Origin: Diaporthe sp. PMI_573
Lineage: Eukaryota > Ascomycota > Sordariomycetes > Diaporthales > Diaporthaceae
Direction: 5' to 3'
Length of the DNA stretch: 64,000 nucleotides
NCBI GenBank assembly: GCA_021399435.1
Contig: JAJTUP010000003.1
Span: forward strand, 1,488,001-1,552,000
Shown here one piece after another: positions 33,933 through 43,171 of the stretch. The notes beneath the pieces were generated by a model. That model saw only the letters and a list, made by a program, of their open reading frames with translations. It did not search any database and had not been told where the DNA came from. The stretch's first letter is position 1. Each line of letters begins with the position of its first letter. A program made the position numbers and the translations under genes.

Positions 33933-34731
33933 ATGGTGGACAAGAAGTTGCATGCGTTGATTATTGGGGCCGGTGAGTTCTGCGTAGCGGGACTTTTCTT
34001 CAAGCAAAGTCTTTGAGGGGTGGAGAAAATGAACGTTGAGGCGGTAAACTAATGTAGGCATAGGGACCACGGGGTTCTTGATTGCGCACGGTTTAAAGAA
34101 GGTGAGTGACTTTCCTGATCTTCTGAGACGTGATTACGTGGGCTATACAAGATCTCAGTACTTCACCTATCTCTTTCTCCTATGCATGATACAGGTTATG
34201 TTTCTCATGCAACTGACCTATCTTGTCCATACTATTTCCTTTTCCCACCTTTACCAAAGCATAAAAACTCACTCTTCACCCAGGCCAGCCTCCCCTTTAC
34301 AATCTTCGAGTCTGAAACAAGCACAGCCTAGTAATTGCGCCCACGAGAATGGGGGCATGACACTAAACTGGGGGAGCACCCATATCAATAACTATCTCCT
34401 ACGTAAACTCTCTGTGCGCTTCTCCGAGGCTTATGCTGATCCGAGATTGAATTTTCATGTAACAACGGGACTGCCTGTTCGCAATGGCAAGACGGGCGAG
34501 CTTACCCTAGAAATGGCTGCCGAGAAACCGGTGTGCGTGAGTCCAAAGAAGATGCGGAATCTGTTTATAGAAGGCATCAATATGCAGTTTGGCAAGTCCG
34601 TTGTGAGCTACGGTGTAATAGAAGACGAGAAGAACGAGAAAAATTGGTATATGCAAATTAAGTTCGCTGATGGGATGAATGCCGTCGGTGATGTAGTAGT
34701 TAATGGGTGCGATGGGGCCAAGAAGGAGTAG
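33933..34731 (+). pseudogene. decayed FAD-dependent monooxygenase pseudogene
   Basis: The remains follow the order of fungal FAD-binding monooxygenases. Exon 1 (33933-33972) and exon 2 (from 34058) give KKLHALIIGAG then TTGFLIAHGLKK, a damaged GxGxxG region. Exon 3 (from 34284) gives ASLPFTIFESETST, then tandem stops TAG TAA at 34329-34334. The conserved RPREWG follows, then a one-base frameshift in a G-run at about 34350-34355, and MTLNWGSTH in the next frame. The reading frame continues through KPVCVSPKKMRNLFIEGI to NGCDGAK, the NAD(P)H/FAD signature, and stops at 34731. The C-terminal half of the family, including the GD motif and substrate domain, is missing. With two stops, a frameshift and truncation it cannot make a working enzyme. 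Confidence 0.8.
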
Positions 34732-35082
34732 CAGTGCATATCAGGGGCGCTCTTCGTCCGCAGTCACGCAGTCTACTAGCAATGCGGAACTCACGTTTGT
34801 CCGAGAGGGATTTTCAAATTTTCTTGGGGCGCCACCGGGGCTTTGAAACCGCTGTCGACCTGATCACAACGGTATGAAGTTGATATTGGATGCAAAGAAA
34901 AGGCAATGCCACAGCCACTAGTGAAGTTCCCAGTCACAAGTATTTCAAGTATCACGCGGAGTAGTCCTATTTTGGAGGTAACAGAATGTGATGTTTCGAG
35001 TTTGGTGAATAGATAGATGTTGGTCTAACTGTCCACAAACCGAATCATTTATATACAAACGAGCAGGTCCGCTCTCTCAAAT
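34732..35082. other. intergenic, 350 bp
   Basis: It shows no gene; it begins with a short segment related to sequence upstream of the pseudogene (34749-34767). Confidence 0.45.
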
Positions 35083-35271
35083 TTACCACTTTCGCCCATT
35101 CATGCCTCCTCCGTAGACACCCCCATAGTACGGCCGGTATCCTGAACCCTGATATCGTCTTTTCTCCACCACGAGATGTTGAACTGGCCGAGCTGGAGGT
35201 GCACAGTATGCACAGTTCTTGTGGCAATGTTGTCTCTCGGAGTGTAAATGGTGCCTGAAACCGAAACACAT
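35083..35271 (-). CDS. micro-protein with Met-Cys-Phe-Gly start (62 aa)
   Basis: One open frame with ATG at 35271. The product begins MCFGF, continues with a His/Cys-rich segment (RHHLHSERQHCHKNCAYCAPP) and ends with a basic, Tyr/Gly-rich tail (YRPYYGGVYGGGMNGRKW). Four cysteines plus five histidines in the first 26 residues could bind zinc, but the spacing matches no zinc-finger family known to me. There is no signal peptide. The same MCF(G) opening occurs in the two small genes at 20358 and 21411, which suggests a shared N-terminal motif family. Short length keeps confidence moderate. Confidence 0.45.
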   Translation of the reverse strand: MCFGFRHHLHSERQHCHKNCAYCAPPARPVQHLVVEKRRYQGSGYRPYYGGVYGGGMNGRKW

Positions 35272-37357
35272 TGAGCTGGTCTGGACGTCGCCCGCGGAGT
35301 TGTGCTTATTCGAGTGGCCTGTTAATTTGAGGTTTGTTAGTGCTCATGAACTTCCCAAGGCCCTTGGCCAGCAGCATGCCAATCAGGGGCTCGCACGAAG
35401 GAGAGTTGGCGTACCTTGATTGTGACTCTTAGGAGTCAAGGTACTGATTGCTGCAATATAGACCGATTTTTGATAGTTCGATTTCAAACTTTGTGGCGAG
35501 ACTTGAATACTTTGAGTATTTCCCGGTGGTCTGAAGTGAGAGAACAATTTATGAGGTTGGCCTCCATGGCTTCTTTATATACTGTAGAATTCGTGCTACA
35601 GGACTCGATCTATCGGGCATCAAATTCGGAGGCTTAGAGAGATACATTCGTCATGGCAAATTTAATGGTTCTTTGGTCTGTGTGAAGACCGCATCCTATG
35701 GCTCGGCTTGAATCATAGGGGCCTGCTAAGCCTTGCCAGTCCAGATGAGCCATGTTGCCAAGCAGCCGATGCTTTCGAAGCGCCGCGGCGTTCAGCATGG
35801 CGAGCTAGCATGAACTTTGACTGAAGCACAGCTCAGCTCCCCCAACGAAGCTATGGTAGTTCCAACCTAGTCTTGCCAAATACTACAAGGGCTTGGTTCT
35901 CCAGGCCACGTCATTCCGACAACAGTTTCGTCCTCGAATGACTTGTCCTTTCCGATTCACATTGCTCCCGTCTCGTCAGAGGCTGAGATCAACATCAATG
36001 CCTCGCGGGGTAATCTTCCACACTATCGGAACGCTGACTTCTCCGCAGGCTTAAGGTTTAAACAAGTTCAAAACCTCGGGCTCGGGTGTGAGTCAGTCTC
36101 ACATCTGTCGAGTGTTGGGCAGTATTCAAACAGTTTGTTGGGCTACCGATGGGTGCTCGGCAAATTTGTCATGCCGCAACATTTTCATGCCCAATTACCC
36201 ATGGAATATTCTATCTAGATGTCTCTAATATCAGAGGGAGAACCGGAAGCAGTCAAAGAGGAATGGCCAACTGAGGAATTCCGTTAGTCGGTCTTTACAG
36301 AACTCATCTATGCAACGCTCTGGAACTCTCGGGCGAAGGTGAAGTATTCCCCTATATCCAAGTAGATCACATCAGATATTGGTATCTCTAAGTCATTGAA
36401 CCATACTTAAGTACATATAATAACATTTACCTTTGGTCAACTTCAGAAGCGAAAGATCCACATATGGACTATTTGTATTCTTTGAGTTCCTCTACTAAGC
36501 TGGAACGGCAATAAGTGTCCTATATGGACAAGGAACAATGTGTCGATAAGACACAATGACAGTGAGATTCGCTATGCAAGGCTTTCAACAGTGACTTTCC
36601 AATCTTCTGCAAACCAGTGTTCTGTTAGATGCTACTATTTCGCACCATAAGTCTTAGTGTTGAGCCGTGTCTAGTCTCCGCCGTTATTTGCGTCGGTGCT
36701 GTTGATAAGCTCTCAACCCGTTAAGGTCGAAGCTATTGCGAGACACGAGCTTTGTGTATATATATATATATTGTATTATCCATATACCAGGCAGCCGGCT
36801 TACTATCCTATATCCGGGAATTGGGCGAACAGAGCAGCCAGGCTATCTAAATCCATCAACCAGGACCCGGAAATGTACATATATACCATGGCCACGGCTT
36901 GCTTTCCACCTTCTCCAACTCAGCGAAAAGCATTCCCAGTACACGCAAAGCTCCAATCATCAAGACGAGTGACCCAAAGCAACGAGAGCTCGACTTCCTT
37001 GCACCTCAACTCAAACGCTTCCATGATACAAATCCAGCAATGAATCTTAGCCCAAAGTCCTTAGGTGTCTTAACAAAATTGGCCCCTGATGTTGGGTCTT
37101 CAAGATGAAACACAACAAACAATGACTATGATATTAATTGGGTATTACATATATAACCATATACACTTCAATGCGTCCACGTGCGTAGGCCATTACTTGC
37201 TTGACTTTTGACTTACAAATTCGAGTACATATGGCGCATGCACTGTACCGGCAAAAAGTTTGCACCGACCATAGCCTTTGGTGTATTTTTGATGATTAAC
37301 CTCATGGAACACCCCGAAAGGAGGCGCTTATCGCTTTTTTTTTTCCCCTAAGAGATA
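35272..37357. other. intergenic, 2.1 kb
   Basis: It contains dispersed-repeat copy C and otherwise AT-rich sequence with a (TA)n run at about 36757-36770. No gene was supported. Confidence 0.45.
36465..36627 (-). repeat. dispersed repeat, copy C (163 bp, complete)
   Basis: The reverse complement of copy B over its entire length, sharing both ends (tggactatttg at the left, ccagtgttctgtta at the right) and the palindrome, here tgtcctatatggaca. Sequence outside these bounds does not match. Copies B and C are in opposite orientation 12.7 kb apart. Confidence 0.85.
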
Positions 37358-38179
37358 TCAGAAGCAGAATACCTTACGATCTATCACGTCCTCCGCGGTA
37401 ACACCTTCAAACAGTGGCGGATCCGATTCGGTGAATTCTAGGAACCACTCCAGTAAATCCGGAATGGTATCAAACGCCCGCGCACCACTCGGATCTGACC
37501 ATACAAATATCCAAGCCCAACTATCATCCGACTCCTGTGCATATACACAGGTCCAATCGCAGTCCGTTGTCGAACCCGGGTTCCATCCCAAGGCAACCCT
37601 TTCGTGCACAGCAAGTTTTCCAGGGATGTCGCCAGGCGCCAATATACGAGAAGGAATCTTGGAATGGTCAAAGATAGACTCGTCGCTCCAGAAATTCACT
37701 GCATGCTGGCAATGGTCCTGGGGCAAGTCTGGGCTGCGAATGCCGATCACGTGTTTGGCCAAGACTCGGAATTCCTCCGGGACCGAGATGGTGTCGTTGA
37801 CCTCATCAGGCGCCCTTTCCTTCAAGGCGGCTTCGAGGGCTTTGAAATAGGCTTCGGCCAGACTGGCACGCTTCTCCGGGTCGAGCGTACCCCCAACTGT
37901 ACCGTCTAGAGAGAGTTCCGGTGCCAGCTCGTCGTAACGGTCTAGAAGCTCTGTTGGCTGACTCAGGTCGTCCAGCGTGTCGCCGACGATGTCGCCCAGT
38001 TGCCCAATCCGTTCTTGGTTCATCTCCTCCTCGGTGAATTCGGATTCGGTTGTCTCGTCCTCAAACCGAGCGTTCACGATAGCATCAACATAAAGTTGGA
38101 GAGCTCGCTTATTCCTCTCCGCTGAGGTTTTGCGGTAGCTGGCAAGCGCAGCTTCGATCTCTTCTGGCGTGGACTTCAT
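37358..38179 (-). CDS. hypothetical acidic protein (273 aa)
   Basis: Intronless, starting at the ATG at 38179; the open frame upstream begins with TTG. The N-terminal half is helical and Glu-rich (PEEIEAALASYRKTSAERNKR, TESEFTEEEMNQERIGQ). The C-terminal half is aromatic and acidic (CDWTCVYAQESDDSWAWIF, IPDLLEWFLEFTESDPPLF), and its layout is faintly reminiscent of SMI1/KNR4-like domains in which tryptophans and a terminal helix close the fold; that comparison is weak. No signal peptide or membrane helix. It is followed closely by no co-oriented partner, and function is unknown. Confidence 0.7.
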   Translation of the reverse strand: MKSTPEEIEAALASYRKTSAERNKRALQLYVDAIVNARFEDETTESEFTEEEMNQERIGQLGDIVGDTLDDLSQPTELLDRYDELAPELSLDGTVGGTLDPEKRASLAEAYFKALEAALKERAPDEVNDTISVPEEFRVLAKHVIGIRSPDLPQDHCQHAVNFWSDESIFDHSKIPSRILAPGDIPGKLAVHERVALGWNPGSTTDCDWTCVYAQESDDSWAWIFVWSDPSGARAFDTIPDLLEWFLEFTESDPPLFEGVTAEDVIDRKVFCF

Positions 38180-38823
38180 GGTGGATTTTGCGTGGATGTC
38201 AACTGTGCCCGAATTTGTCTGCTCGGGGATGTCGGTGAACAAAGAGACCGAAAGTGAGAGGAGAGGTTGTGGGATTCATGTTCACTGTACTGCCAAGTCC
38301 AAGTGTAGAATCCAAGACTGCGGTTGTTAGAGTGGAACTGAAAGAAGTTTGGTTGGTGTAGTAAGTTCTCGCTTCATTTCCGCCGCATACATGCCAAGAC
38401 AGTCTCGGCATCGCACTGTAATGGCGTACCTGCTTACAAGGCTACATGCTGACTCGTGGCGTTGCGGGAAGGAGAGGTGCAAATCAACCAGCTAAGACGG
38501 CATGAGGCCCGTAGCTATACGGTAATGACTTCACAGCTACCCGCCTACCTGGGTAGGCAAAAAGCTTCCCGTTATTGGGCAGATGTGAAATGCCTAGCTG
38601 GAATTTTTTGAGACCCATTGAAACCTGAGTGATGTAAAGCGAGAGACTGAAGGGAAAAGATGATGCCAGATATAAGACGGAAGCCAAAATATTATATTGA
38701 TATTATCAAAATATGTGGTATCTCGCGAATCCTGCTACCTTGGCCGTTCCAGCCGGCAATTTGACTTGTACAGCTACCCAACTGGCCCCACTTTTTACAC
38801 ACATGCTCGCGGATTCAGTAGCA
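38180..38823. other. intergenic, 640 bp
   Basis: This is promoter space of the acidic-protein gene and 3' flank of the dehydrogenase gene; nothing else was seen. Confidence 0.5.
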
Positions 38824-39888
38824 TTACTTCGCAACCACCACCACGATCTTCCCCTTCGCCCTGCCTGTCTTCAACTTCGTATAAGCCTTGGGTGCGTCCT
38901 CGTACTGGAAGATCTCGTCAATCACGCCCTTGATCTTGCCCTCCTTCATCCACTCTCCGATGCTCGCTAGCCCCTCATGGCTCTGTTTCGTGACGACCAT
39001 GATGAACTTCCTCTTCCCCCCTCCAAGGAACCCAGGCACAAATGACCTGGAGACAACAGACTTGACCTGCTGAACGCTAACCCCTCCACCGACCTGGATG
39101 AAGTGCCCGTCGTCCATCAAGAACGCGTTCGCAGCGGTATACAGGTCCTCCTGCCCGGGCGGCGTGAAGCCGACATTGTCGACCGCAAGCTTGAACACCT
39201 TCCCCTTGGCCTTGAGCACCTCGCTCACGTTCTGCTCCTTGTAGTCGATGGTCTCGTCGGCACCGAGGCTACGGCACAGCTCCGCGTTGGCTCTGGAGCA
39301 GCTCACCGTGACGTGCAGGCCCAGCGCCTTGGCGATCTGGATGCCGAAGGTACCGGTGCCGCCGCTGCCGCCGTTGATGAAGACCTTGTCGCCCGCAGAG
39401 GCGTAGGGCTGGACGCTCTGCAGCGCCGTGAGGCCGCACGTCCCGACGCAGGCGAGCTGGTCCATCTTGTCCTCCCAGCCCGCCGGTGCCGCCGCGATGC
39501 CCTCGCCATCCTTGACGATGATGTACTCGGCCAGCGCGCCATACTTGTTTTTGATGGGCTCGACCCTGCCGAAGACCTTTTGCCCCGGCTGGTACGCCTT
39601 GACATCACTACCCACAGCCGTAACAGTCCCGCTAAAGTCCATCCCCGGGCTGGCGGGCACGGGGATCACGAGCTTGGATAGGAGCCCCAGCTCAGGTACC
39701 TTGTAGTCTGCGGGATTGGGGGTCATGTGGCTCACATGCACCAGCACGGAGTCTTTCCCCAGCAGAGACTTGGGCGGCGGGGACGTGTCGGTCTGCAGCT
39801 GTAAAGCTTTGTCAAGACCGCCGCTCGCACTGTCGTATGTCCAGGCACGCATTTTTTGCGGCCACGCGCCTTCTGTGGATGCTGCCAT
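38824..39888 (-). CDS. medium-chain dehydrogenase/reductase, quinone-oxidoreductase-like
   Basis: 354 residues, intronless. The GroES-like N-terminal domain includes HVSHMTPNPADYKVPE and PGMDFSGTVTAVGSDV (about residues 50-95). The NADP-binding Rossmann domain has INGGSGGTGTFGIQIAKALG (about 171-190), the AxxGxxG-type loop of zeta-crystallin-like enzymes, followed by VTVSCSRANAELCRSLGADETIDY. The structural and catalytic zinc cysteines of true alcohol dehydrogenases are missing, so it is a zinc-independent enone or quinone reductase using NADPH. It is probably cytosolic. The C-terminus (PKAYTKLKTGRAKGKIVVVV) is canonical. Substrate unknown. Confidence 0.92.
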   Translation of the reverse strand: MAASTEGAWPQKMRAWTYDSASGGLDKALQLQTDTSPPPKSLLGKDSVLVHVSHMTPNPADYKVPELGLLSKLVIPVPASPGMDFSGTVTAVGSDVKAYQPGQKVFGRVEPIKNKYGALAEYIIVKDGEGIAAAPAGWEDKMDQLACVGTCGLTALQSVQPYASAGDKVFINGGSGGTGTFGIQIAKALGLHVTVSCSRANAELCRSLGADETIDYKEQNVSEVLKAKGKVFKLAVDNVGFTPPGQEDLYTAANAFLMDDGHFIQVGGGVSVQQVKSVVSRSFVPGFLGGGKRKFIMVVTKQSHEGLASIGEWMKEGKIKGVIDEIFQYEDAPKAYTKLKTGRAKGKIVVVVAK

Positions 39889-40813
39889 CCTGATGAATTG
39901 TCTGGAGTGATGCAGGTGGTTGTTTTATCTTCAGCGTGTGTTCGCGAAGGTTGATGTTGTCAATGTTGGCTTCCAGGTCAAGGGAACCTTGGTGTTTTGG
40001 GTGGTAAATGTTCTAGTAGGTACTGCGCGACTTGCCCAAGGCAAATGGGGGGGACCTCGGGAATGTCGTCAAGATTGAGTTTTGGGCCGCCCTCGGTTGT
40101 ACGATGGGTCATGGGTCATGGGTCATGACGTAAACGGGTTCGTCTGGTCCACGATTCAGGTTTCCCGCCCGTCCTGAAGCATATCGTCGACTGGGACCAT
40201 TCCAGTTCGGCCACGGAATTGCAGCACACTTGGAGTTTTCCGCCAGAAAGATGCTTGTATTATTTCAGGTGAGCCTGGCTGTCAGTGCATACCGGAGAAT
40301 ACCGAAGAACATCGTCCAGCGCACAAATATTCTCGTCTGTCTTGCATCTCCCCAGGCTCATGCTGCGGTTCACATGGTCAAAATCGAACATTTGGCAAAA
40401 CAGGCTGTTCTGCCAATCACCACTTCTGATCACCAGCATGGCAGTAGCTCAAACGAACTCAGTCGTTGTGAATTGCAATGTGCGTGGACTCGAGGAAAAT
40501 AGAAACTACAGGGCATCTTCGCCTTCAGATTCTGGGACTTGGCGGATGTAACTGATTATATCAAGTTAACACTTGGGACTTGGGAGTCATTTTGCAGGCT
40601 GCGAATCTGACGGCGCTGGACTGGAGAATGACATTATTATTGTAGTGCGGTCAACCTCCGAAGTCATGCTCGTGGCCGATGACAAACCGAGGCCCTGTGA
40701 CAAGTGTGATCAACGTATATTTGGATTCGCAACCCATTTACATGAATTATTCCCTGGGTATTAAGCATTCAGTCAATCACCAACTCATTAGTCGTCGGCG
40801 AGATCGCTTCTCT
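39889..40813. other. intergenic, 925 bp
   Basis: It carries a short atgggtc triplication at about 40108-40128 in the dehydrogenase promoter. No gene was supported. Confidence 0.45.
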
Positions 40814-42076
40814 TCATCGACCACTCAACCTGGAAGCAACTCCTCTCCCCCTTAAAGAGCGAGTATTCCGGTCCCTTGAGGGCGCTCGTTTACCTCGGCC
40901 CATTATTGACGGATAGGCCATGTCTGGACTCATCAAACCCAATCCCGAGTCCCTGACCTGTGGCTCTCTAGGTATGTGCTTCGCCTTCCCTGGGGTGTTT
41001 GATACAATTCCCGCAATGACCTTAGGTTGGCCCTCCGTAACATTAATACCGTCATAATCGGTAACAGCATCATCCCCAACACTAACACCAGAGTCAGCCC
41101 TAGACGCCAATTCCCGGGCCCCTGAGTCCTGACCAGTCCCTTCCTCGTCACCCTCTATTTCCTCCTGTAGATCAACAGTATCGATGGAATAAGCCGACGA
41201 CGGGCTGGCAGACAGTGTGACCTCGTCATTGACCAAATCGACATACTCCTCGACCAGGTCTGAGTACTCCATAAGCGAGTCCGCCTGCTCCTGCATGGTA
41301 ACTACCAGCTCGACCATATCCTGCAGTGCAAGGCTCTCCTCCTCAAGTTGGCTCTGCTGACTCGTGATCGAGTTCATTATTTCGAGTACATCCTGCAGTA
41401 TATCTGGCAGCCGCCGGCGTGGCGCTGGTGATGTGTCCTTTTCTTGCTCCTTATGCGGCAGCAGGGCCGCAGATGGTCGAATCGGGAACTCATCGTCGCT
41501 CTCGTCACCGTCCTCGGTCCCGTCGAGGAGATGTGTCGTCGGGATACGGCTGGGCGATGGCTGATAGTGCGTCCAGTGGCCCAAAGTCGGGGAGTCAGCC
41601 TGCAGGCGGAGCGGCGGGGGCTTATGCTTCTGTTGCGAATGACGGAAGGCCTGGGTCCTGCTGTAGAGTGGCGTCGGCGACTCGAGCCATACCGCATTGT
41701 ATACCGGCGTTTGGGGTTGATATGCTGGCCGTTGGTAGTACTGAGGCGAAAGAGGGCTTGGGTTCCGGGGAAACACGATCGAGGGACTCTTCAGCGTTGG
41801 TGACGAAGCATATTCTACACCTCGATACGCCGCTGACGTTTGCCGTCTATGTCTCGAAGCGCCTGCATCTCCACCCATGTAGCCTTCGAGTATGGGCATG
41901 TAGTCGTCCTCTGACTCTGGACTGATGCCTGATGTTGGTTGCGGCGGGGGTGAATTAGGCGAAGAATCAGGTTGTCTGAGAGGAGGAAAATGGTTTGCGT
42001 TCTTGTGTCTGAAATGTCGATGCAAACCTTGATTTAACGTGGCTTGCAGATTCTCTCCCTGGCCATTGGACGTCAT
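40814..42076 (-). CDS. low-complexity Pro/Ser-rich protein with central coiled coil (420 aa)
   Basis: Intronless. Residues about 1-200 are disordered and rich in Pro, Ser and Gln (SPNSPPPQPTSG, NPSPLSPQYYQ). Residues about 225-285 form an acidic coiled coil (LPDILQDVLEIMNSITSQQ, MVELVVTMQEQADSLMEYSD, VEEYVDLVNDE). The tail is disordered and ends with a basic RGRG-type stretch (GKRAPSRDRNTRSLRGRG). No known domain, signal or membrane helix. Such layouts occur in fungal scaffold or cytoskeletal regulators, but the family is not recognised. The long leader sequence upstream also contains possible exons of another gene. Confidence 0.75.
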   Translation of the reverse strand: MTSNGQGENLQATLNQGLHRHFRHKNANHFPPLRQPDSSPNSPPPQPTSGISPESEDDYMPILEGYMGGDAGASRHRRQTSAAYRGVEYASSPTLKSPSIVFPRNPSPLSPQYYQRPAYQPQTPVYNAVWLESPTPLYSRTQAFRHSQQKHKPPPLRLQADSPTLGHWTHYQPSPSRIPTTHLLDGTEDGDESDDEFPIRPSAALLPHKEQEKDTSPAPRRRLPDILQDVLEIMNSITSQQSQLEEESLALQDMVELVVTMQEQADSLMEYSDLVEEYVDLVNDEVTLSASPSSAYSIDTVDLQEEIEGDEEGTGQDSGARELASRADSGVSVGDDAVTDYDGINVTEGQPKVIAGIVSNTPGKAKHIPREPQVRDSGLGLMSPDMAYPSIMGRGKRAPSRDRNTRSLRGRGVASRLSGR

Positions 42077-43171
42077 CTCGCGGTGGCAATGTCATGGGAG
42101 GGAGTAGTAGCATGAAGTCAAGTGAGAATACGGGACCTGCGTGCGCCTAGAAGGCTTAGCGAACCTTGATGGAGGAGCTGATATTGAATATAAGATCTCA
42201 CAAGTAGGCGATCGACATGTCGACTCAGCACAGATGCCGACGGCGACGTTGAGACGTGAATTGAGTCCAGGGTGGAGCGATCCTGCCGGTTTAGCATCAG
42301 TGCCCTCTTCCGCGCAGGCATTTTGCGCAGAATTGTCCTTGACGATGTCGACGTCAGATTCATGCACAGGGAACTCTGCGACCCGCCGAGGACCCTTATC
42401 AGAAGGGAATATTCCTTCTAGTCGAACTCTGCGTGAAACTGCTGACGGGTACAAAGCCAGGTGAACCCCTGGCCGGAAGAGCTTGTCGCATTGACGAGGC
42501 CGTGGCTGTGGCCCAACTCCGCGGGTTGGGCAGGTGATGGCCTGGATGGGCAGAACCAAATCCCCGACGCCCCCGACGACGGATCCGCACACTGAAACGA
42601 AACAGAGCTAGAAGATGGCATCGGCTCGCGAGGCCGACTCGGCAATAAGCGCCGTGCCGCGCACCACTCAGGTTGATATCCATGGACTCGGTCCGGCAGC
42701 GCGCGGGACCATTCGTCGTAATGGCTCATCACACAGACCCTGATTTTGCAGGCGATGAGCTATTAACGGTATGGAGGGGCGATCGCTGACTTACGCAACG
42801 TCCATGGAAGCATTAATATCGCCGGCGCAGGACGCATGAACCTCCGTCGTGTCCGTTGGAAGCACATTGACCTCCCCATGCTGAACTCATCGCCGCAAGG
42901 GACGCAATTGGCTGGTAAGTCATCGAGAGGTGAACATAAAAAAAATGTTGACAGGGAGTTAAAGAGACCAGGACTCACCCGCCTTGAAATCAGGCTTCTG
43001 CTAGACGGACAGAGCGGTCGGTCGCATAAATTTTGGTCTATTAAAAACAGTGTAAAATGGTATTGCTATCCATGAGCTCGTTGTTGTATACCAAAACCCT
43101 GAATGAACCATCCAAGAATTATTTACTACTTATAGTAATCCCAACACAATACTAATCCCATCTCCTGATTC
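42077..43171. other. intergenic, 1.1 kb
   Basis: It separates two co-oriented minus-strand genes. The possible small gene called separately at 42418-42729 lies inside it; otherwise nothing is supported. Confidence 0.4.
42418..42729 (-). CDS. possible small gene, low confidence
   Basis: An ATG at 42729 opens 103 codons (MSHYDEWSRALPDRVHGYQP, then SSSSVSFQCADPSSG and SGQGFTWLCTRQQFHAEFD). Just upstream on the same strand a GTAAGT donor (near 42797) and a TCAG acceptor (near 42738) could link it in phase to further coding-like sequence around 42800-42885. That sequence contains several cysteines and another Met-Cys-Phe triplet. No domain or signal peptide is evident. It could equally be the leader region of the 420-residue protein gene. 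Confidence 0.25.
   Translation of the reverse strand: MSHYDEWSRALPDRVHGYQPEWCAARRLLPSRPREPMPSSSSVSFQCADPSSGASGIWFCPSRPSPAQPAELGHSHGLVNATSSSGQGFTWLCTRQQFHAEFD

Noticed and set aside
39103..39681. 192-codon frame opposite the quinone-oxidoreductase-like gene
   Set aside because: Antisense shadow caused by high GC; the minus-strand product is unambiguous.
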